The notes below the pieces were generated by a model, which had not been told where the DNA came from, ran no database searches, and saw only the letters and a list, made by a program, of their open reading frames with translations. Shown here in pieces: positions 42,604 to 51,890 of a stretch of DNA of 64,000 bases (its first letter is position 1; the number at the start of each line of letters is the position of its first letter). Origin of the DNA: Litorivita sp040371945 (GTDB lineage: Bacteria; Pseudomonadota; Alphaproteobacteria; Rhodobacterales; Rhodobacteraceae); assembly GCF_040371945.1 (NCBI RefSeq), contig NZ_BAABWS010000002.1, positions 310,001-374,000 of the forward strand, written 5' to 3'. The position numbers and the translations under genes are program-made.

Positions 42604-43299
42604 ATGTCGATTTGGACCCGCATAAGTGACGCCCTCTCCGCCTTGCGCGGCGGCGAAGGCCTGTCTGCCGTTTTTGACCGCCTGCGCACGCCGCCCGAGC
42701 GCTCGGTCGGCTTTACCATTGCGGTGATCGCCTTGGGCGCGAAAATGGCCAAGGCCGACGGGCAGGTGACTCGCGACGAGGTCACCGCCTTTCGCGAGGT
42801 GTTCCAGATTGCCGCCGAGGACGAGGCGGGCGCGGCCCGCGTGTTCAACCTTGCCCGCCAAGACGTGGCGGGCTTCGAAGACTATGCGCGCCGGATCAAA
42901 TCGCTGTTCTCGCAGCAAGACGGCACCCTGTGCGATGTGATGGAGGGGCTGTTCCATATCGCTATGGCGGACGGCAACTATCATCCAGGCGAAGATGCCT
43001 TTTTGGCCCGCGTGGCGGAGATTTTCGGCCTGCCAGAGGCCAGTTTCCGAAGCCTGCGCGCGCGTTTTGTCAAAGATGCGCCGCCCGATCCCTATGCGGT
43101 TTTGGGGGTCGCCCCCGACGCCCCGATGGAAGAGGTGCGCGCCGCGTGGCGGCGCAGCGTGCGCGAAAGCCATCCCGACCGGCTGCAAGCGCGCGGCGTG
43201 CCGCCCGAAGCGGTGCGTATGGCCGAAAAACGGCTGGTGGATATCAACCGCGCATGGGCGGAAATCTCTGCCGCGCAAGGCAGCCTTGTGAGCAGCTGA
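42604..43299 (+). CDS. DjlA-like protein with TerB and J domains
   Basis: This 231-residue protein has a TerB-like helical domain (residues 30-145; IAVIALGAKMAKADGQVTRDEVTAFREVF and GLFHIAMADGNYHPGEDAFLARVAEIFGLPE) and a C-terminal J domain (165-225) with YAVLGVAPDAPMEEVRAAWRRSVRESHPDRL, including the HPD motif needed to stimulate DnaK. It lacks the N-terminal membrane helix of E. coli DjlA, so it is probably cytosolic. Its TGA overlaps the ATG of the next gene. Confidence 0.87.
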   Translation: MSIWTRISDALSALRGGEGLSAVFDRLRTPPERSVGFTIAVIALGAKMAKADGQVTRDEVTAFREVFQIAAEDEAGAARVFNLARQDVAGFEDYARRIKSLFSQQDGTLCDVMEGLFHIAMADGNYHPGEDAFLARVAEIFGLPEASFRSLRARFVKDAPPDPYAVLGVAPDAPMEEVRAAWRRSVRESHPDRLQARGVPPEAVRMAEKRLVDINRAWAEISAAQGSLVSS

Positions 43300-44333
43300 T
43301 GCGGATTGCCACCTATAATGTCGAATGGTTCAATTCGCTCTTCGACGACAAGGGCGCGCTGCTCGAAGATGGCAAATGGTCGAGCCGCTATAACGTCACC
43401 CGCAATGACCAGATCACCGCGCTTGGCATCGTTTTTACCGCGCTGGACGCCGATGCGATCATGGTGATCGAGGCACCCGACCAAAACGGCCGCCGCGCGA
43501 CGGTGCCCGCTTTGGAAAATTTCGCCAAACGCTTTGGCCTGCGCGCGCGCCGCGCCGTGATGGGGTTTGAAAACGATACGCAGCAGGAAATCGCGCTGCT
43601 CTATGATCCCGATGCGATGCGCGCGCGCCATGATCCGGTCAGCGCCCCGACGGGCCTGCGCGGGGCCGAAGTGCCCGATGTTGCGCCGCGTTTCGACGGG
43701 GCCTTTCACATCGACCTCGATATCGATGCGACCGAGGATGTGGTGGCATTTTCCAAACCGCCCTTGGAACTTGCCATCGACACCACATCGGGCGTGCAAT
43801 TGCGCATGATCGGCGCGCATCTCAAATCCAAGGCCCCTCATGGCGCGCGCAATGACGACGAGGTGATGCAAATCTCGATTGCCAACCGGCGCAAGCAACT
43901 GGCGCAGGCGATCTGGCTGCGCCGCCGCGTGGTCGGGCATCTGCAGGCGGGCGAGCCGGTGATCGTTCTGGGCGATCTCAATGACGGTCCGGGGTTGGAT
44001 GAATATGAAAACCTCTTTGGCCGCTCCTCGATCGAGATCGTGATGGGCGACGGCGACGGGCCTGCGCTTTTTGACCCCCATGCGCGGCTGGCCTTGGCGA
44101 GCCGCACCGGCGCGGCGCCCACCAGCGCGCGGTTCTACATCGATCAAACCAAATCCTATCTTCAGGCGATGCTCGATTACATCATGGTCTCGCCCGATCT
44201 GGCGGCGCGCGCGCCGGTCTGGCGCATCTGGCACCCGTTTGACGATCCCAGATGCTGGGCCGTGCCGGAATTGCGCGATGCGCTGATCATGGCCTCCGAT
44301 CATTTTCCCGTGACGCTCGACATCGATCTTTAG
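43299..44333 (+). CDS. Endonuclease/exonuclease/phosphatase-family protein
   Basis: This 344-residue protein has the EEP metal-dependent phosphoesterase fold: MRIATYNVEWFNSLF (Asn ligand), IMVIEAPDQNGRR (usual E ligand), MIGAHLKSKAPHG, VIVLGDLNDGPGLDEYE (the GDxN motif) and the final MASDHFPVTLDI (SDH). All catalytic residues are present. There is no signal peptide. It is translationally coupled to the DjlA-like gene by a TGATG overlap. It could act on DNA, RNA, inositol phosphates or lipids. Confidence 0.88.
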   Translation: MRIATYNVEWFNSLFDDKGALLEDGKWSSRYNVTRNDQITALGIVFTALDADAIMVIEAPDQNGRRATVPALENFAKRFGLRARRAVMGFENDTQQEIALLYDPDAMRARHDPVSAPTGLRGAEVPDVAPRFDGAFHIDLDIDATEDVVAFSKPPLELAIDTTSGVQLRMIGAHLKSKAPHGARNDDEVMQISIANRRKQLAQAIWLRRRVVGHLQAGEPVIVLGDLNDGPGLDEYENLFGRSSIEIVMGDGDGPALFDPHARLALASRTGAAPTSARFYIDQTKSYLQAMLDYIMVSPDLAARAPVWRIWHPFDDPRCWAVPELRDALIMASDHFPVTLDIDL

Positions 44334-44375
44334 GCGGCGCTTATCATCGCGGCGAAGGTGGCCTATATTGGCGCT

Positions 44376-44786
44376 ATGACACAGGTCCGAACGCCCCTTT
44401 TTGCGATTGCTCTTGCGCTGTTTCTGGCGCTGCCCGCGCCGCGCGCCCATGCGCAGGACGCGCCGCCGCAGATGTCCGAGACGGATGAGGGTCTATCGCT
44501 TTTGGAGCAGGGCGCGCGGATGCTTTTGCGCGGGCTGGCCCAAGAGATGGGGCCTGCGCTCGATGATCTGCGCGAGGGGGCGCAAGAGTTGGAGCCGGTC
44601 CTGCGCGATCTGGTGCAAAACATGGGGCCGGCGCTGCACGATTTGCTGGACAAGGTCGGTGATCTGAGCGCGTTCGAGCCGCCCGAGGTCTTGCCGAACG
44701 GGGATATCTTGCTGCGCCGCAAACCGGCGCCGCGCGATCCGGCCGTGCCCGCGCAGCCCGCGCCCGAGGGCAGTGTCGATCTATAA
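44376..44786 (+). CDS. Exported AAA-less hypothetical protein with duplicated helical segment
   Basis: This 136-residue protein has signal peptide TPLFAIALALFLALPAPRAHA before QDAPP. The mature part contains a repeat: LLRGLAQEMGPALDDLREGAQELEPVLRDL and LVQNMGPALHDLLDKVGDL share MGPAL-x-DL. The C-terminus is Pro-rich. ATG 44376 was chosen to place the signal correctly. Known in Rhodobacterales as an uncharacterised secreted protein; convergent with ppx three bases away. Confidence 0.7.
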   Translation: MTQVRTPLFAIALALFLALPAPRAHAQDAPPQMSETDEGLSLLEQGARMLLRGLAQEMGPALDDLREGAQELEPVLRDLVQNMGPALHDLLDKVGDLSAFEPPEVLPNGDILLRRKPAPRDPAVPAQPAPEGSVDL

Positions 44787-44788
44787 CC

Positions 44789-46354
44789 CTAGGGCGCGCG
44801 GTCCTTTTTGATGCGCACTTCGACCTCGGCCCCAAGCGCCAGCGCCAAGGAATTGAGCCGCGCTTCGGCCACTTCGCCAAACAGCGGGCGCGCCTCTTCG
44901 GTCAGGAAGAGCTCGAGCTTTTTCTTCTTGGGGAAATAGCGCAACTCGCCGATTTCATGGTCCTTTTCGAGCCAGAGCATCGCAGCAAAGCGCAGCGCCT
45001 TGCCCACGACTTCGGCCTCGTTTTGCGCCTTTTCCGGCAGCAGCCCATACATTTCTTCGAACCGCGTGCCTTCGCGGCTGTTGCGATAGCGGTGCAGCAA
45101 GGCGAGGCCCAGAAACACCCGCTCTTGATGGCTGATCCCGCCCAAATTCGCCCGCGTGGCCAGATCGAAACAGGTCTCGGCGCGGTAATCGGGATGGGCG
45201 CGCCATGACACATCGTGCAAAAGACAGGCCGCCTTGATCAACCTTTTGCGGTCGTCATTGGCCCCTTTGAACAGAGGATAAAGGAATTGAAACAAGGTCT
45301 TACCAAAACCGGGCAGGCGCGCGTCCTTGGCCTCGGCAAAGCGGCAGGCCTCGATCAACGGATCGCGATCACGCAGCTTTTGCGGCATTTGCTCGTAAAG
45401 CATCCCCTCGCGGATACCGTAAGAGGAAATCGCTATGTCGCGCGGGCGGAAGGTTTTGACCACCTCCTTGAGCACCTCGATGGCCAAGGGCACCAGAGCC
45501 ATCCGCGCCGAGGAGACGCCGCAGCGCTGGCGCAATTCCTCGCCGTCGTTTTGCGCGATATACTCCGCCGTGGCGCGCACCGAACGCGTCGTCATCCGGT
45601 ATTCGTGCAGCACATGCAAAGGATAGCCGCGCCGCTCCATATCGATGCGCGCAATCGCCCGCCATGATCCACCGACCAGAAACAAGCGGTCCTCTTGCGG
45701 GCCAAGGCGCGCCGACAGATCGGCCAGAATGCTTTTGATATGGGCTTTGCGGCCCTTCTTGCCGCCCTTCACATCCGACAGTTTGAGCGGCCCCAAGGGC
45801 GAGGTGACGCGTTTGCCGACGCGGCCATTGGCAATCTCGGCCAATTCCATCGACGAGCCGCCGATATCGCACACCAGCCCGTACGAGCCAGGCCAGCCGA
45901 GCAAAACCCCCTGCGCCGAAAGCCGCGCCTCTTCCTCGCCGTCGATAACCCAGATTTTCACGCCGGTCTCGCGCGCGACCTCATCGCGAAAGTCCAATCC
46001 GTCCTCGGCCTCGCGCACGGCGGCGGTGGCGGCGGTGGTCAAAGGGCCGGTGCCCATGCTTTGCGCCAAAAGCTGGAAACGTGCGATGGCCTTGAGGGCG
46101 CGGGCGCGCCCTTCGGGGTTGAGCCGTCCGGTTTCCGACAGGCCCTTGCCAAGCGCGCACATGATTTTTTCGTTGTAAAAATAGGCAGGCGAGCGCGCCG
46201 CCCCGTCAAACACCACCAAGCGCACCGAGTTCGAGCCGACATCCAAAACCCCGACACGGCGCAGCGCCCGCGCCGACGGATCATTGAAAATCGGCCGTCC
46301 GAAACGGGCTTCTGATTGCTGCGCTGCGGGGATGCTATCTGCGGTCAACGACAC
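44789..46354 (-). CDS. ppx: Exopolyphosphatase (Ppx/GppA family)
   Basis: This 521-residue enzyme removes terminal phosphate from polyphosphate (and possibly pppGpp). The ASKHA phosphate loops are VLDVGSNSVRLVVFDG near residue 37 and VCDIGGSSMELAEI near 162, with the catalytic Glu in TAATAAVREAEDG. A C-terminal HD-like region (AACLLHDVSWRAHPDYR) is typical of this class. The start is a GTG at 46352-46354 with GAGGT upstream. It follows ppk by 103 bases on the same strand, so synthesis and breakdown are probably co-expressed. Confidence 0.92.
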   Translation of the reverse strand: MSLTADSIPAAQQSEARFGRPIFNDPSARALRRVGVLDVGSNSVRLVVFDGAARSPAYFYNEKIMCALGKGLSETGRLNPEGRARALKAIARFQLLAQSMGTGPLTTAATAAVREAEDGLDFRDEVARETGVKIWVIDGEEEARLSAQGVLLGWPGSYGLVCDIGGSSMELAEIANGRVGKRVTSPLGPLKLSDVKGGKKGRKAHIKSILADLSARLGPQEDRLFLVGGSWRAIARIDMERRGYPLHVLHEYRMTTRSVRATAEYIAQNDGEELRQRCGVSSARMALVPLAIEVLKEVVKTFRPRDIAISSYGIREGMLYEQMPQKLRDRDPLIEACRFAEAKDARLPGFGKTLFQFLYPLFKGANDDRKRLIKAACLLHDVSWRAHPDYRAETCFDLATRANLGGISHQERVFLGLALLHRYRNSREGTRFEEMYGLLPEKAQNEAEVVGKALRFAAMLWLEKDHEIGELRYFPKKKKLELFLTEEARPLFGEVAEARLNSLALALGAEVEVRIKKDRAP

Positions 46355-46457
46355 ACCTCATCGGTTTGGCTTGGATCGCCCTTCGCCCCTTTATGTCCCC
46401 GTGCTGCGGGGGCGTCAATCGCGGGCGCGCCCTGAGGCCCGCGCGCCTGACGCCCGG

Positions 46458-48632
46458 TCAATCATGCGCGTGGGTGAGTTGCGGCACATCCGCCGCCCCC
46501 GCCGATCCGCGCCCCGAAAGCGAGGGGTTTTCCATAAAGAAGCGGTGGCAGTTAAAGGCAAATTCGCCCTCGGTGACCTCGGCGCGGGCAAAATGCCCGT
46601 CCGGTTTCATCACCCAGCTTTGCGCCACATCGGCCAGATTGGCGGCCATGACCTGATCCATGATCTGTGCCTTGACGGTGTCGTTCTTGATCTCGACCAA
46701 GGTTTCGACGCGGCGGTTCAAATTGCGGCCCATCCAGTCGGCGGAGGAAATATAGACCCGCGCTTTTTTATGCGGCAAACCGTGGCCATTGCCGAAACAG
46801 ACGATGCGCGAATGCTCCAGATAGCGGCCGATGATCGATTTGACGCGGATGTTTTCCGACAATCCCTCGATCCCTGGCCGTAGCCCGCAAATCCCGCGAA
46901 TGACGAGGCTGATTTTGACGCCTGCCTGCGAGGCGGCATAGAGCGCGTCAATCACCTCCGGATCGACCAAAGAGTTCATCTTGGCCCAGATTTCCGCAGG
47001 CTTGCCGGCGCGCGCGTAATCGGCCTCGGCGGCGATCATCTCAAGCAGGCGCGGTTTGAGCGAGATCGGCGAGATGGCAAGGTTTTCCAAGCCTTCGGGC
47101 TGCACATAGCCGGACAGGTAATTGAACACTTTGGTCGCGTCGCGCCCCAGTTCGGCATTGCAGGTGAACAGCGACAGGTCGGTATAGATACGCGCCGTGA
47201 TCGGGTGGTAATTGCCCGTGCCGTAATGGGTGTAGGTCACAAGGTTGTCGCCCTCGCGCCGCACAACGGTCGAGATTTTCGCATGGGTCTTGAGGTCCAG
47301 AAATCCGTAAACCACATGGGCGCCCGCGCGTTCGAGCCGCCGCGACTGACGGATATTGGCGGCCTCGTCGAACCGTGCCTTGAGCTCCACCAAGGCGGTG
47401 ACCGATTTGCCATCCTCGGCCGCTTCGCACAGCGCATCGACGATGGGCGAATGTTTCGAGGTGCGGTAAAGCGTTTGCTTGATCGCCACGACATCGGGGT
47501 CGCGCGCGGCTTGTTGCAAGAACCGCACCACCATATCGAAGGTCTCATAGGGGTGGTGGAGCAGCATATCCTTTTGCCGGATTGCCGAGAACATATCGCC
47601 GTCGTGGTCCTGCACCCGTTCGGGCACCCGCGGGGTGAAGCTGGGCCACAACAGGTCGGGACGGCTGTCGAGCACCAATTCGCCAAGGTCCGAAATGCCA
47701 ATCAAACCGTTGACCTCGACCACCTCGTCGTCGGTGACATGCAGCTCTTCCATGATCACACGGCTCAGCCCCTTGGGCGCATCGGCCGACACTTTCATCC
47801 GCACCACTTCGCCCCGCCGCCGCCGTTTGAGCGCGACTTCAAATTCGCGCACAAGGTCTTCGGCCTCGTCCTCGACCTCCAGATCGCTGTCGCGCAGCAC
47901 CCGAAAGGTGCAATGGCCCTTGGCCTTATACCCCGGAAACAGGCTGCTCAGATGCAGCAGCAAAAGCTCTTCGAGCGGCAAGAAGCGCTGCGTGCCATCC
48001 GCCGAGGGCAGGGGGACAAAACGGGCGATTTGTTGCGGGATCGGCAAGAGCGCGCGCAGGGCGCGTTTGTCCTTGGCCCGCTCCAGTTGCAGCGCCAAGG
48101 AATAGCCGGTGTTGGGAATGAAGGGAAACGGATGCGCCGGATCAATCGCCAGCGGCGAGAGCACCGGAAACACCTTGCCCAAGAAGAAATCGGTCAGATA
48201 GGCGCGGTCTTCCTCGCCGATATCCTTTTGGCTCAGGATGCTGATCCCTGCCTCTTCCATCTCGGCGCGCAGGGCGGTGAAAATCCTTTGCTGCGCCTCC
48301 ATCAAGGCGCGCGCGTCCTCGTTGATCAGCACCAGTTGCTCGGCCGGAGATAGCCCGTCAGAGGCGGGCGTTGTATTGCCCGCGCGGGCCAATTCGCGCA
48401 GGCCCGCCACGCGCACGGTATAAAATTCGTCCAGATTGGTCGCCGAGATCGACAAGAACCGCAGCCGCTCAAGCAAAGGCACACGGGTATTTTCGGCCTC
48501 TTCAAGCACCCGCCAGTTAAAGCCGAGCCAACTGAGCTCGCGGTTGTAGAACCGCCCCGCGCCGGTCGGGTCAAGATCGGGCAAGGCGGTCGGTGCGGGA
48601 AAGGGCGCGTTGAGAAAATCGGCTTGTATCAT
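46458..48632 (-). CDS. ppk: Polyphosphate kinase 1
   Basis: This 724-residue enzyme reversibly polymerises ATP gamma-phosphate into polyphosphate. The N-terminal domain has FYNRELSWLGFNWRVLEEA and FLSISATNLDEFYTVRV; the catalytic region has IKQTLYRTSKHSPIVDAL and the phosphohistidine in VRREGDNLVTYTHYGTGNYHPITARIYTDLSLFT. ATG 48632 (MIQADFLN) was chosen; the frame runs open to 48689. A degenerate Pho-box-like sequence lies 20-40 bases upstream. Confidence 0.95.
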   Translation of the reverse strand: MIQADFLNAPFPAPTALPDLDPTGAGRFYNRELSWLGFNWRVLEEAENTRVPLLERLRFLSISATNLDEFYTVRVAGLRELARAGNTTPASDGLSPAEQLVLINEDARALMEAQQRIFTALRAEMEEAGISILSQKDIGEEDRAYLTDFFLGKVFPVLSPLAIDPAHPFPFIPNTGYSLALQLERAKDKRALRALLPIPQQIARFVPLPSADGTQRFLPLEELLLLHLSSLFPGYKAKGHCTFRVLRDSDLEVEDEAEDLVREFEVALKRRRRGEVVRMKVSADAPKGLSRVIMEELHVTDDEVVEVNGLIGISDLGELVLDSRPDLLWPSFTPRVPERVQDHDGDMFSAIRQKDMLLHHPYETFDMVVRFLQQAARDPDVVAIKQTLYRTSKHSPIVDALCEAAEDGKSVTALVELKARFDEAANIRQSRRLERAGAHVVYGFLDLKTHAKISTVVRREGDNLVTYTHYGTGNYHPITARIYTDLSLFTCNAELGRDATKVFNYLSGYVQPEGLENLAISPISLKPRLLEMIAAEADYARAGKPAEIWAKMNSLVDPEVIDALYAASQAGVKISLVIRGICGLRPGIEGLSENIRVKSIIGRYLEHSRIVCFGNGHGLPHKKARVYISSADWMGRNLNRRVETLVEIKNDTVKAQIMDQVMAANLADVAQSWVMKPDGHFARAEVTEGEFAFNCHRFFMENPSLSGRGSAGAADVPQLTHAHD

Positions 48633-48652
48633 ATCGGCCTTATGGCTTGGAT

Positions 48653-48673
48653 GGGTAACGTATTTATGACGGA
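48653..48673 (-). promoter_or_regulatory. Possible degenerate Pho box upstream of ppk
   Basis: The minus strand reads CCGTCATAAAT followed by ACGTTACCCAT, which fits the first half of the CTGTCAT-N4-CTGTCAT PhoB pattern (6 of 7) but only about 3 of 7 in the second half. Position suits ppk control; the match is weak. Confidence 0.25.
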
Positions 48674-48816
48674 GAACGCGGCGGCGCATGGCACCTGCTT
48701 GGCGGCGCCTCTATGGCCGAGGCGCGCGGCGTCAACGCGTTGATTTTGCGCCCGTTTGCCCCCGTTGTCCAGTGCGCGCGGCCTTGGCTGGCGTCGTATC
48801 GGCGCCGCATTGCGCG

Positions 48817-49533
48817 TTATGATCCGCTCCGGCCTTGATCGCCGTCCGTTTGCGGCCCGTCCGGTCCCGTTTGGCCCAGAATTTTCGCCGCCAAAGAGCG
48901 GGTGATCGAACGCCCCTCGGCCAGCGCCGCCGCATCAATCGCCGCCACAACGCGGCGCGCCTCGGCAAAGCTGCGGTCCATATGGGTCGCCAGATAAGAG
49001 ATCGTATTGGGAGAGGGCGACAGTTGCCGGTCGGCAAACAGTTTCATCACCAAAGCCGCCAGAAGCCTGTCGTCGGGGCGCTCGAGAATGGCGGCAGGCG
49101 TGCCTTGCATCCGGCTGGCCAGATCGGGCAGCGTCAGCCCCCATTGCTGCGCCGGACGTTCGGCGGTGATCAACAGGCTGTGCCCCTCGGCCAGCACGAG
49201 ATTATGCAGGTGGAACAGCGCCTCTTCGGCCTGCGCATCGCCGCTGATATCGGGCACATTCTCGACCGCGATATTGTGGCGCGCCAAGGCGGGAATATCG
49301 GAGGCGGCGAGATCTTCGGCCTCCACGATCAGTGCCTGCGCCGCTTCGGCCCAGACATGCACCAGATGGGTTTTGCCCGACCCTTCCGGCCCGATCAGCG
49401 CCAGCTTGTGCCCGCTCCAAGTTTGCCACGCGTCGATCATCGCCACCGCCATCGCATTGGCGGGGGAGACGAAAAAATCCTCCCGCCCCAATGCAGCGAC
49501 ACTGGGCAGATCAAATCCGAGTTGACGGCTCAT
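48817..49533 (-). CDS. hdaA: HdaA-like regulatory inactivator of DnaA
   Basis: This 238-residue AAA+ protein resembles DnaA domain III without the DNA-binding domain IV. It begins MSRQLGFDLPSVAALGREDFFVSPAN, the HdaA start with a clamp-binding QLGFDL motif at residues 4-9. Walker A is LIGPEGSGKTHLVHVWA; the sensor region has LLITAERPAQQWGLTLPDLASRMQGTPAAILERPDDRLLAALVMKLFADRQL. With the beta clamp it promotes DnaA-ATP hydrolysis after initiation. The start overlaps the perM stop by four bases, an arrangement common in alphaproteobacteria. Confidence 0.93.
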   Translation of the reverse strand: MSRQLGFDLPSVAALGREDFFVSPANAMAVAMIDAWQTWSGHKLALIGPEGSGKTHLVHVWAEAAQALIVEAEDLAASDIPALARHNIAVENVPDISGDAQAEEALFHLHNLVLAEGHSLLITAERPAQQWGLTLPDLASRMQGTPAAILERPDDRLLAALVMKLFADRQLSPSPNTISYLATHMDRSFAEARRVVAAIDAAALAEGRSITRSLAAKILGQTGPDGPQTDGDQGRSGS

Positions 49534-50627
49534 TGCGCGCCCCCGTCCTCGCCCTTTTGCGCCTGTGCGGCGCGGTTGCTGGTGCCTTGGTAGAGCAGGC
49601 TGTCGCGGTATTGCTCGGCCCCGAACCGCGCGATCACGCCAAGCGCGGCGGCCACGGGCACGGCGACGAGCATGCCGACAAATCCGAACAGCGTGCCAAA
49701 GACCGACAGCGCAAAGATCAGCCACACAGGGTGCAGCCCGACCGAATTGCCCACCAGTTTGGGCGTGAGCACATTGCCTTCGATCACTTGGCCAAGCGCG
49801 AAAATCCCCGCGACCAGCCCCAGCGACAGCCAGTCCCCCCAGAATTGGAACAGGCCCAGCCCGATCGCCAAAGCCCCGCCAATCAGCGCGCCAACATAGG
49901 GAATAAAGGTGATCAGCCCCGCGATGAACCCGACCACAAGCCCGAATTGCAGCCCCACCAGCATCAGCGCCACGGCATAATACGTCCCCAAGATCAGGCA
50001 AACCGTGCCCATCCCGCGAATGAAGCTGGCCAGCGTCTGGTCGATATCGGCGGCCAGACGGCGGATCACCGGCGCATGGTCGCGCGGCAAAAGATCGTCG
50101 ATCTTGGCGATCATATTGTCCCAATCATAGAGCAAATAGAACGCCACCACCGGCACGATCACCAACAGCATCACCACATTGATGATCGACATGGCCGAGG
50201 ACAGCACCGTATTGAAGACTTCGCCGCCCTTGGACTGGATCGTATCGCCGATCGCCTTGAGCGATTGATGCAGGGTCGAGCCTTGGTCCAACAGATCGGG
50301 GAAGCGCGCGGTCAAAAAGGCGCGCAGATCGTTGAAAAGCTGCGGCGCCGTGTCGATGAGCGACAAGGTCTGCTCGATCAATGTCGGGATCACCAAAAGC
50401 GCCATCAGCACGAAAATCAGCAGCGCCACCAATGTGATAATCGCCGTCGCCACCGCCCGCGACGCGCCCGCGCGCTCCAACCGGTCGGCCACCGGATCAA
50501 GGAAATAGGCCACCGCCCCGCCCAAAACAAAGGGCAAGATCACATCGCCCAAAAACCACATCAACACAAAAAACACCGCCGCAGCGATGCCCCAGTATTT
50601 CAATTGTTCCTTTACGGGCAAAGCCAT
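49530..50627 (-). CDS. AI-2E/PerM-family permease
   Basis: This 365-residue protein has seven or eight helices, opening with EQLKYWGIAAAVFFVLMWFLGDVILPFVLGGAVAYFLDPVADRLERAGASRAVAT and ending with ALGQVIEGNVLTPKLVGNSVGLHPVWLIFALSVFGTLFGFVGMLVAVPVAAALGV, the conserved PerM/UPF0118 blocks. Some members export AI-2 or act as Na+/H+ antiporters; no assignment is possible here. It lies upstream of hdaA with overlapping codons. Confidence 0.9.
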   Translation of the reverse strand: MALPVKEQLKYWGIAAAVFFVLMWFLGDVILPFVLGGAVAYFLDPVADRLERAGASRAVATAIITLVALLIFVLMALLVIPTLIEQTLSLIDTAPQLFNDLRAFLTARFPDLLDQGSTLHQSLKAIGDTIQSKGGEVFNTVLSSAMSIINVVMLLVIVPVVAFYLLYDWDNMIAKIDDLLPRDHAPVIRRLAADIDQTLASFIRGMGTVCLILGTYYAVALMLVGLQFGLVVGFIAGLITFIPYVGALIGGALAIGLGLFQFWGDWLSLGLVAGIFALGQVIEGNVLTPKLVGNSVGLHPVWLIFALSVFGTLFGFVGMLVAVPVAAALGVIARFGAEQYRDSLLYQGTSNRAAQAQKGEDGGAQ

Positions 50628-50888
50628 CCACTCGTCCTTTCACGCCGCTCCTTGCAATGTTGCGCGTGCAGCATGGAATTTCAAGGGCTTGTGGGTCACT
50701 CTTCGGGTTTGGGCGGCGGGCGGGGACCATCTCCCGTAACATCGGTTATTGATAATCATTCCGCAGTTCTGGCCAAAATTATTGATACGGGCTTTACACA
50801 GTGGCATCCTAGGATGGCCGCAATTATGTCCATACTGAGTTAGAGTATCTGCGGTGCGCTGTGAATTACACGTTATGTGGTCGTATAA

Positions 50889-51743
50889 ATGTCAAATCAA
50901 AGCCGTCTTACTCATCGAAGCTGCGGCCAGCTTGATCCGAATAATTGGGTCGCTGAAGGCGATGGACTGTTGGCATCATCCAAGAAGGTCAGGACAATTT
51001 GGGAAGAGCATCGGCAAGCGTTTTCCAAAGCCGTGAAGCAGCGTGTCAGCGGTCAGCGGCCCACCGCTGAGGATTGGATACTTCTGAAAGGACTGCCGCG
51101 CACTTCGATGCTGTTGCTCGGGTATGCAGTAGAAATGTATCTCAAAGCCGGCATTGCGAAAGCCTACCGCGGATGTGCAAACGAGATGTTCGTTCGCGAC
51201 GTGAAATACCGGTTCGGGCACAAGCTGAAAGATATGGCGGACGAACTTGCGTTTCCGCATCGAAGCGGTGACGCAGAACACTTTGTAGAGCTGGAAGACT
51301 TGGTTCTTGTTGATGCTCGCTATCCCATTGCTGTCCCCGACGACGGATCGTATACAGAAGCAGCGAACGCACAAACCTCGCGCATCTGGTCCTCCGAAAG
51401 CTATGATAATTTGTGCTCGATTGCGCAGCGTGTGCGCGACCATGTGTCCCGAATAGACAGCGAATCCTCGAATCCAGCGTCACTTCAATCTTTCAACATT
51501 GACGAGGACGGATATCTGGCATTCAGGGTCGGCGGCCACCTCCCGCCAAGGATCACTTACCGTTTAAGCACGGCCATGAAGGATATGAACCTTTGCTCGG
51601 CAGAAGACGTAAAGGCGCTTTTTGATGCGAAAGTTCATCATCAGGTGCTGCGGTATTGGGATCGGGCGTGGATATATGAGGATGGGCAACCGGACCGTGG
51701 GAAGCCCAAAACGTCGGAGCGCAAAAGGCCCTCGGCGGTCTAG
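50889..51743 (+). CDS. HEPN-like hypothetical protein (accessory)
   Basis: This 284-residue protein is encoded by DNA of clearly lower GC than its neighbours. The core TSMLLLGYAVEMYLKAGIAKAYRGC ... RFGHKLKDMADEL, about residues 75-125, fits the HEPN pattern in which a Y-x-x-E-x-x-L-K helix is followed by GH-x-L; RYPIAV appears as in many such proteins. The catalytic R-x4-6-H is not evident. There is no good ribosome site before the ATG and no adjacent partner gene. It looks like a transferred singleton between perM and proS. Confidence 0.55.
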   Translation: MSNQSRLTHRSCGQLDPNNWVAEGDGLLASSKKVRTIWEEHRQAFSKAVKQRVSGQRPTAEDWILLKGLPRTSMLLLGYAVEMYLKAGIAKAYRGCANEMFVRDVKYRFGHKLKDMADELAFPHRSGDAEHFVELEDLVLVDARYPIAVPDDGSYTEAANAQTSRIWSSESYDNLCSIAQRVRDHVSRIDSESSNPASLQSFNIDEDGYLAFRVGGHLPPRITYRLSTAMKDMNLCSAEDVKALFDAKVHHQVLRYWDRAWIYEDGQPDRGKPKTSERKRPSAV

Positions 51744-51890
51744 CCATCGGTTCACCGCGCACTCGTCAATGATACGGTTGGGCCTCAGCCTAGCGCAGCG
51801 CGGCGGGCAGGGGAAGCGCGCGCGCTCTTGCCCGCGCGGGCGCACTCGCCTAAACCCGTGAGCAACCCAACTTCACGTCAAGGAGCGCCC

